From the NCBI GenBank assembly GCA_944548615.1, contig OX155967.1, forward strand, positions 1,833,662-1,897,661: a DNA stretch of 64,000 nt, read 5' to 3'. Both the position numbers and the translations under genes were made by a program. Within the stretch, counting starts at the first letter, position 1, and every line of letters begins with the position of its first letter. Of this stretch, positions 61,648-64,000 are shown piece after piece. The notes below the pieces were generated by a model. It was not told the DNA's origin, searched no databases, and worked only from the letters and a program-made list of their open reading frames with translations. Origin of the DNA: Micropterix aruncella. Lineage: Eukaryota > Arthropoda > Insecta > Lepidoptera > Micropterigidae.

Positions 61648-61760
61648 TTGGTCAATCGCCCGCTGCGCCCTCTAGCAGGTGAAAAAGTGTCAGCAAAGAT
61701 CCCTATTGCTCAATCGCCCGCTGCGCCCTCTAGCAGGAGAAAAAGTGTCAGCAAAGATCC
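61648..61760. repeat. Tandem duplication of 58 bp
   Basis: CAATCGCCCGCTGCGCCCTC (continuing TAGCAGG) and AAAAAGTGTCAGCAAAGATC occur twice in direct succession with one or two differences, so the event is recent. Confidence 0.8.
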
Positions 61761-61952
61761 CTATTGCTGTAATCTAGAGAAAACATTACTGAATTTTCTG
61801 TTTTTTTTCTTCACTGTGGGATTTTAAAATTATTTCATTTAGTAACCAGTGTTGGTAGATCGGTGATGTCGTTACTAAATTTAATCTGATTTCGTTACTT
61901 AATCCTGCAAGCTCTTAACAGACAGAGGTACCTTCGGGTCAGAAGTATTTCA

Positions 61953-62166
61953 TCGAAGACTATCGCGGTTGTTTGACATTATAAATAGGATAGAAAACGA
62001 ATTTACCGCGTGAAATTTGTAGCACCCGACGTTTCGGTGACGTTGCAGCCGCCGTTGTCTAGGGTAGACTCCAGCAGTCTACCCTAGACAATGGCGGCTG
62101 CAACGTCACCGAAACGTCGGGTGCTACAAATTTCACGCGGTAAATTCGTTTTCTATCCTATTTATA
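61953..62166. mobile_element. Penelope-tail foldback, copy 2, with 12-bp duplication
   Basis: TCGAAGACTATCGCGGTTGT, then the Penelope tail (ACCCGACGTTTCGGTGACGT, TGCAGCCGCCGTTGTCTAGG) and its inverse after a short centre (CCAGCAG). Flanked by AGAAGTATTTCA at 61941-61952 and 62167-62178. Arms are nearly perfect over about 85 bp. No coding sequence is left. Confidence 0.88.
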
Positions 62167-62460
62167 AGAAGTATTTCAGTTTGAAAATGTCCTAGGTGAA
62201 AAACTTTTAGGCACATTTTTTATATATTTATCTTGATTAACCTCCCTTTTCAAAAGAGCATTTCTATCACAAAACATTACAAAAATAAATCTATAAATAA
62301 AACGTCTGTGGAAAAAGTTGTTACTTTGTTTAGAATAAGATTTTATTGGCAAAATTTAAATTGTCACAATTTTGTCCCATCAGAAAAAATGTACCCAAGT
62401 TAAAAAAAATCAAGCAAAGTGTGCGAAAACGATATTAACAATATGAATGATGTGCCCTTC

Positions 62461-62692
62461 AAGCCCCGCGACTTCTATATCAAAGTCAACTGAACGCATC
62501 CAGGAAAAGAGATTTGATTGGGTTTTTCGTGTCATTCCGTATTCAGTTGTATTTTATTTAAATGCACGATGATATTTGTATCATCGTGCATTTAAATAAA
62601 ATACAACTGCTTACGGAATGATACGCAAAACCCAATCAAATCACTTTTCCTGGACGCATTCAGTTGACTTCGATATCGAAGTCGCGGGGCTT
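62461..62692. mobile_element. 232-bp near-perfect palindrome
   Basis: Arms of about 114 bp from AAGCCCCGCGACTTCTATAT to ATGCACGATGATA, a 4-base centre TTTG at 62575-62578, then the inverse to GTCGCGGGGCTT. Only a few mismatches. No partner copy in the window and no clear target duplication. Lies about 900 bp upstream of the start of gene copy 3. Confidence 0.85.
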
Positions 62693-63591
62693 AATGTGTT
62701 CATCGATATTACGACATTATCTGATTTTTAGAAAAATTATGTCGCCTGCGTTCAGCGTGCCCGATGAAGGGTCTGATCTGATATTGAGCATAATTATTTG
62801 ATAGTGCGTTTCCTAGAGAATTGTCGTCTATAATAGCTCTTGAAACTAAAAGTATTGAGATGAAAAGTTTTTTTATGTATCTAGATAATTTAACCCTTTG
62901 AGAACCATAAGCTTTGCTAGAGTATGGGAATTTTCAATACATAAACTGTAAAAAGGGAGATGTAAATAAAAACTATGACAAGTTTTGTGAAAATTGGTAC
63001 AGTAGATTTTGTATAAATTGGTGCGACAAGTGTCCCGGTGGTCCATAAAGATTTATAGTTACGACTTTTTCCGAAATTTGATTATTTTATTGTTTAACTC
63101 AGAAATCATACTACTAAAAACGTACTAAAAGAAAAAAAAGCCATAAATATTTCATTTATTATTTATTTAAGATCGCCAGAAATCGTTGGTAGTTTGTGAT
63201 AATTAAAAAAAAATGTATATTTTTAATCAATAATTCATTTATTTTTGCTAATTTTTGCTATTTTAATGTCTCAATAACTTGGAAAAAATATAATTTATGA
63301 ATTCGATAATTTAAAAAATTAATTTTGAAATTATGTGTACCTACACATATTGGGCATTTTTAGTGATTTCTACATTTAGCGATTTTTTCTCGAACACTGT
63401 TGGCACCACTGCAGAAAACGTCAAACAAGACGTGGGCTGTTCGTTTCTGTCAAATGTCAAATTTATGAGGTTATGTTTTACTTGAAGTACTTGAGATTGT
63501 AATGTAATGATTTACTTGAAGTAATCTTGAGAAAAGTAACACTGCAAGTTAATATTGCTGAAACTATTCTATAATAGCTTCGAGTGCTAAT
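62693..63591. other. Upstream region of gene copy 3
   Basis: AT-rich. TGTCAAATGTCAAATTTATG at 63449-63468 and the duplicated ATTTACTTGAAGTA (63477, 63510) lie 80-150 bp before the start codon, where a promoter is expected. No TATA box is obvious. Confidence 0.4.
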
Positions 63592-63735
63592 ATGTCGGAG
63601 AACGTCCCAAAAATGCCTATGACGGAAGAGGAGAGGTTAGAATTGGCGAAAAAGCTTGACGAAGATTTGGATGCTTTTATAGACGGTTTGGAAAAGAGGC
63701 GATACGAAGATGGCTGGCCGGAGGATCGCTGGGAG
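63592..63735 (+). CDS. TTC4: TTC4/Dpit47-like gene, copy 3, exon 1 (partial gene)
   Basis: 48 codons from ATG at 63592 to donor GAG|GTTTGT (phase 0). [20 protein letters not shown] is the clearest match to the N-terminus of the family, and [16 protein letters not shown] is followed by the acidic PEDRWE. Intron phase and position agree with copies 1 and 2. Translation past the donor becomes low-complexity intron sequence. Exons 2 and 3 (TPRs and wheel domain) should lie beyond the window. Of the three N-termini this one looks most conserved, so it may be the ancestral copy, but only the missing exons can decide. Confidence 0.78.
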
Positions 63736-63904
63736 GTTTGTATTATTTTGTTTTTTTATTTCTTTCCACTCAATTGTATAGTTGCGATTGGTGAGACTGC
63801 TGTCTGCCTGTATGTCACTTTCGATCGTCTTGGCCTGTTTGAAAGCAAAATAATAGTGAATATATAGGTTTTCTGGTGTCCTATAGTGTCCTAACTCATT
63901 ATTA

Positions 63905-64000
63905 ATCCGTCAGAGGCCAACAGTGCCTACAGGAATTTTGCGTCGTTTGACAGATCCGCGCGTAACCGTTTCGGGCGGCCCCCATATATATTGTATAAAT
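63905..64000 (+). repeat. Family H copy, at window end
   Basis: GCCAACAGTGCCTACAGGAA, TTTTGCGTCGTTTGACAGAT and CCGCGCGTAACCGTTTCGGG join the two modules seen separately at 8128-8165 and 11118-11150. Confidence 0.6.

Overview
The window reads as nuclear DNA of an insect, most likely a moth or butterfly. That is an inference: the DNA is AT-rich, the genes have introns, and the repeats (jockey/CR1-type LINEs, Penelope-like elements, hAT, Harbinger-like, mariner/Tc1-type relics, many short inverted-repeat elements) have a lepidopteran look. No rRNA, tRNA, CRISPR array, operon or bacterial feature was seen.

The only host genes I can support are three tandem, same-strand (+) copies of a TTC4 / Dpit47 / Cns1-type TPR co-chaperone. 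Copy 1 has exons at 31444-31599, 39242-39435 and 44286-45006, with an intact splice donor after the last one. Copy 2 has exons at 50092-50226, 52102-52286 and 54929-55784 and encodes a complete 391-residue protein. Copy 3 starts at 63592 and only its first exon (63592-63735) lies inside the window. All copies share a phase-0 first intron; copies 1 and 2 also share a phase-2 second intron inside the first TPR. The proteins have diverged strongly, so this is an old local duplication.

Everything else is mobile DNA at various stages of decay. From 1 to 31 kb lies a dense repeat block. It holds hAT relics (1733-2622, 10612-10994, 12191-12318, 24624-27284), a solo LTR (3604-4534), truncated LINEs on both strands, a near-complete LINE ORF2 (19632-22360, frameshifted), a Penelope-like element with a GIY-YIG domain (17145-18076) inside a Harbinger-like element (16742-19141), and recurrent unclassified repeats. 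Several insertions can be dated relative to each other because target-site duplications (TSDs) and empty sites are present in the window.

The introns of copy 1 (7.6 and 4.9 kb) and copy 2 (1.9 and 2.6 kb) are filled with the same families, plus a 20-21 bp minisatellite (41756-42465). Just downstream of the copy 2 stop codon is a second minisatellite with palindromic units (55850-56545). The 56-64 kb stretch between copies 2 and 3 holds hairpin-type short elements, including a 232-bp near-perfect palindrome (62461-62692). It also holds a 214-bp foldback made of two opposed Penelope-element tails with its own 12-bp TSD (61953-62166). An approximate second copy of that foldback sits at 40037-40247.
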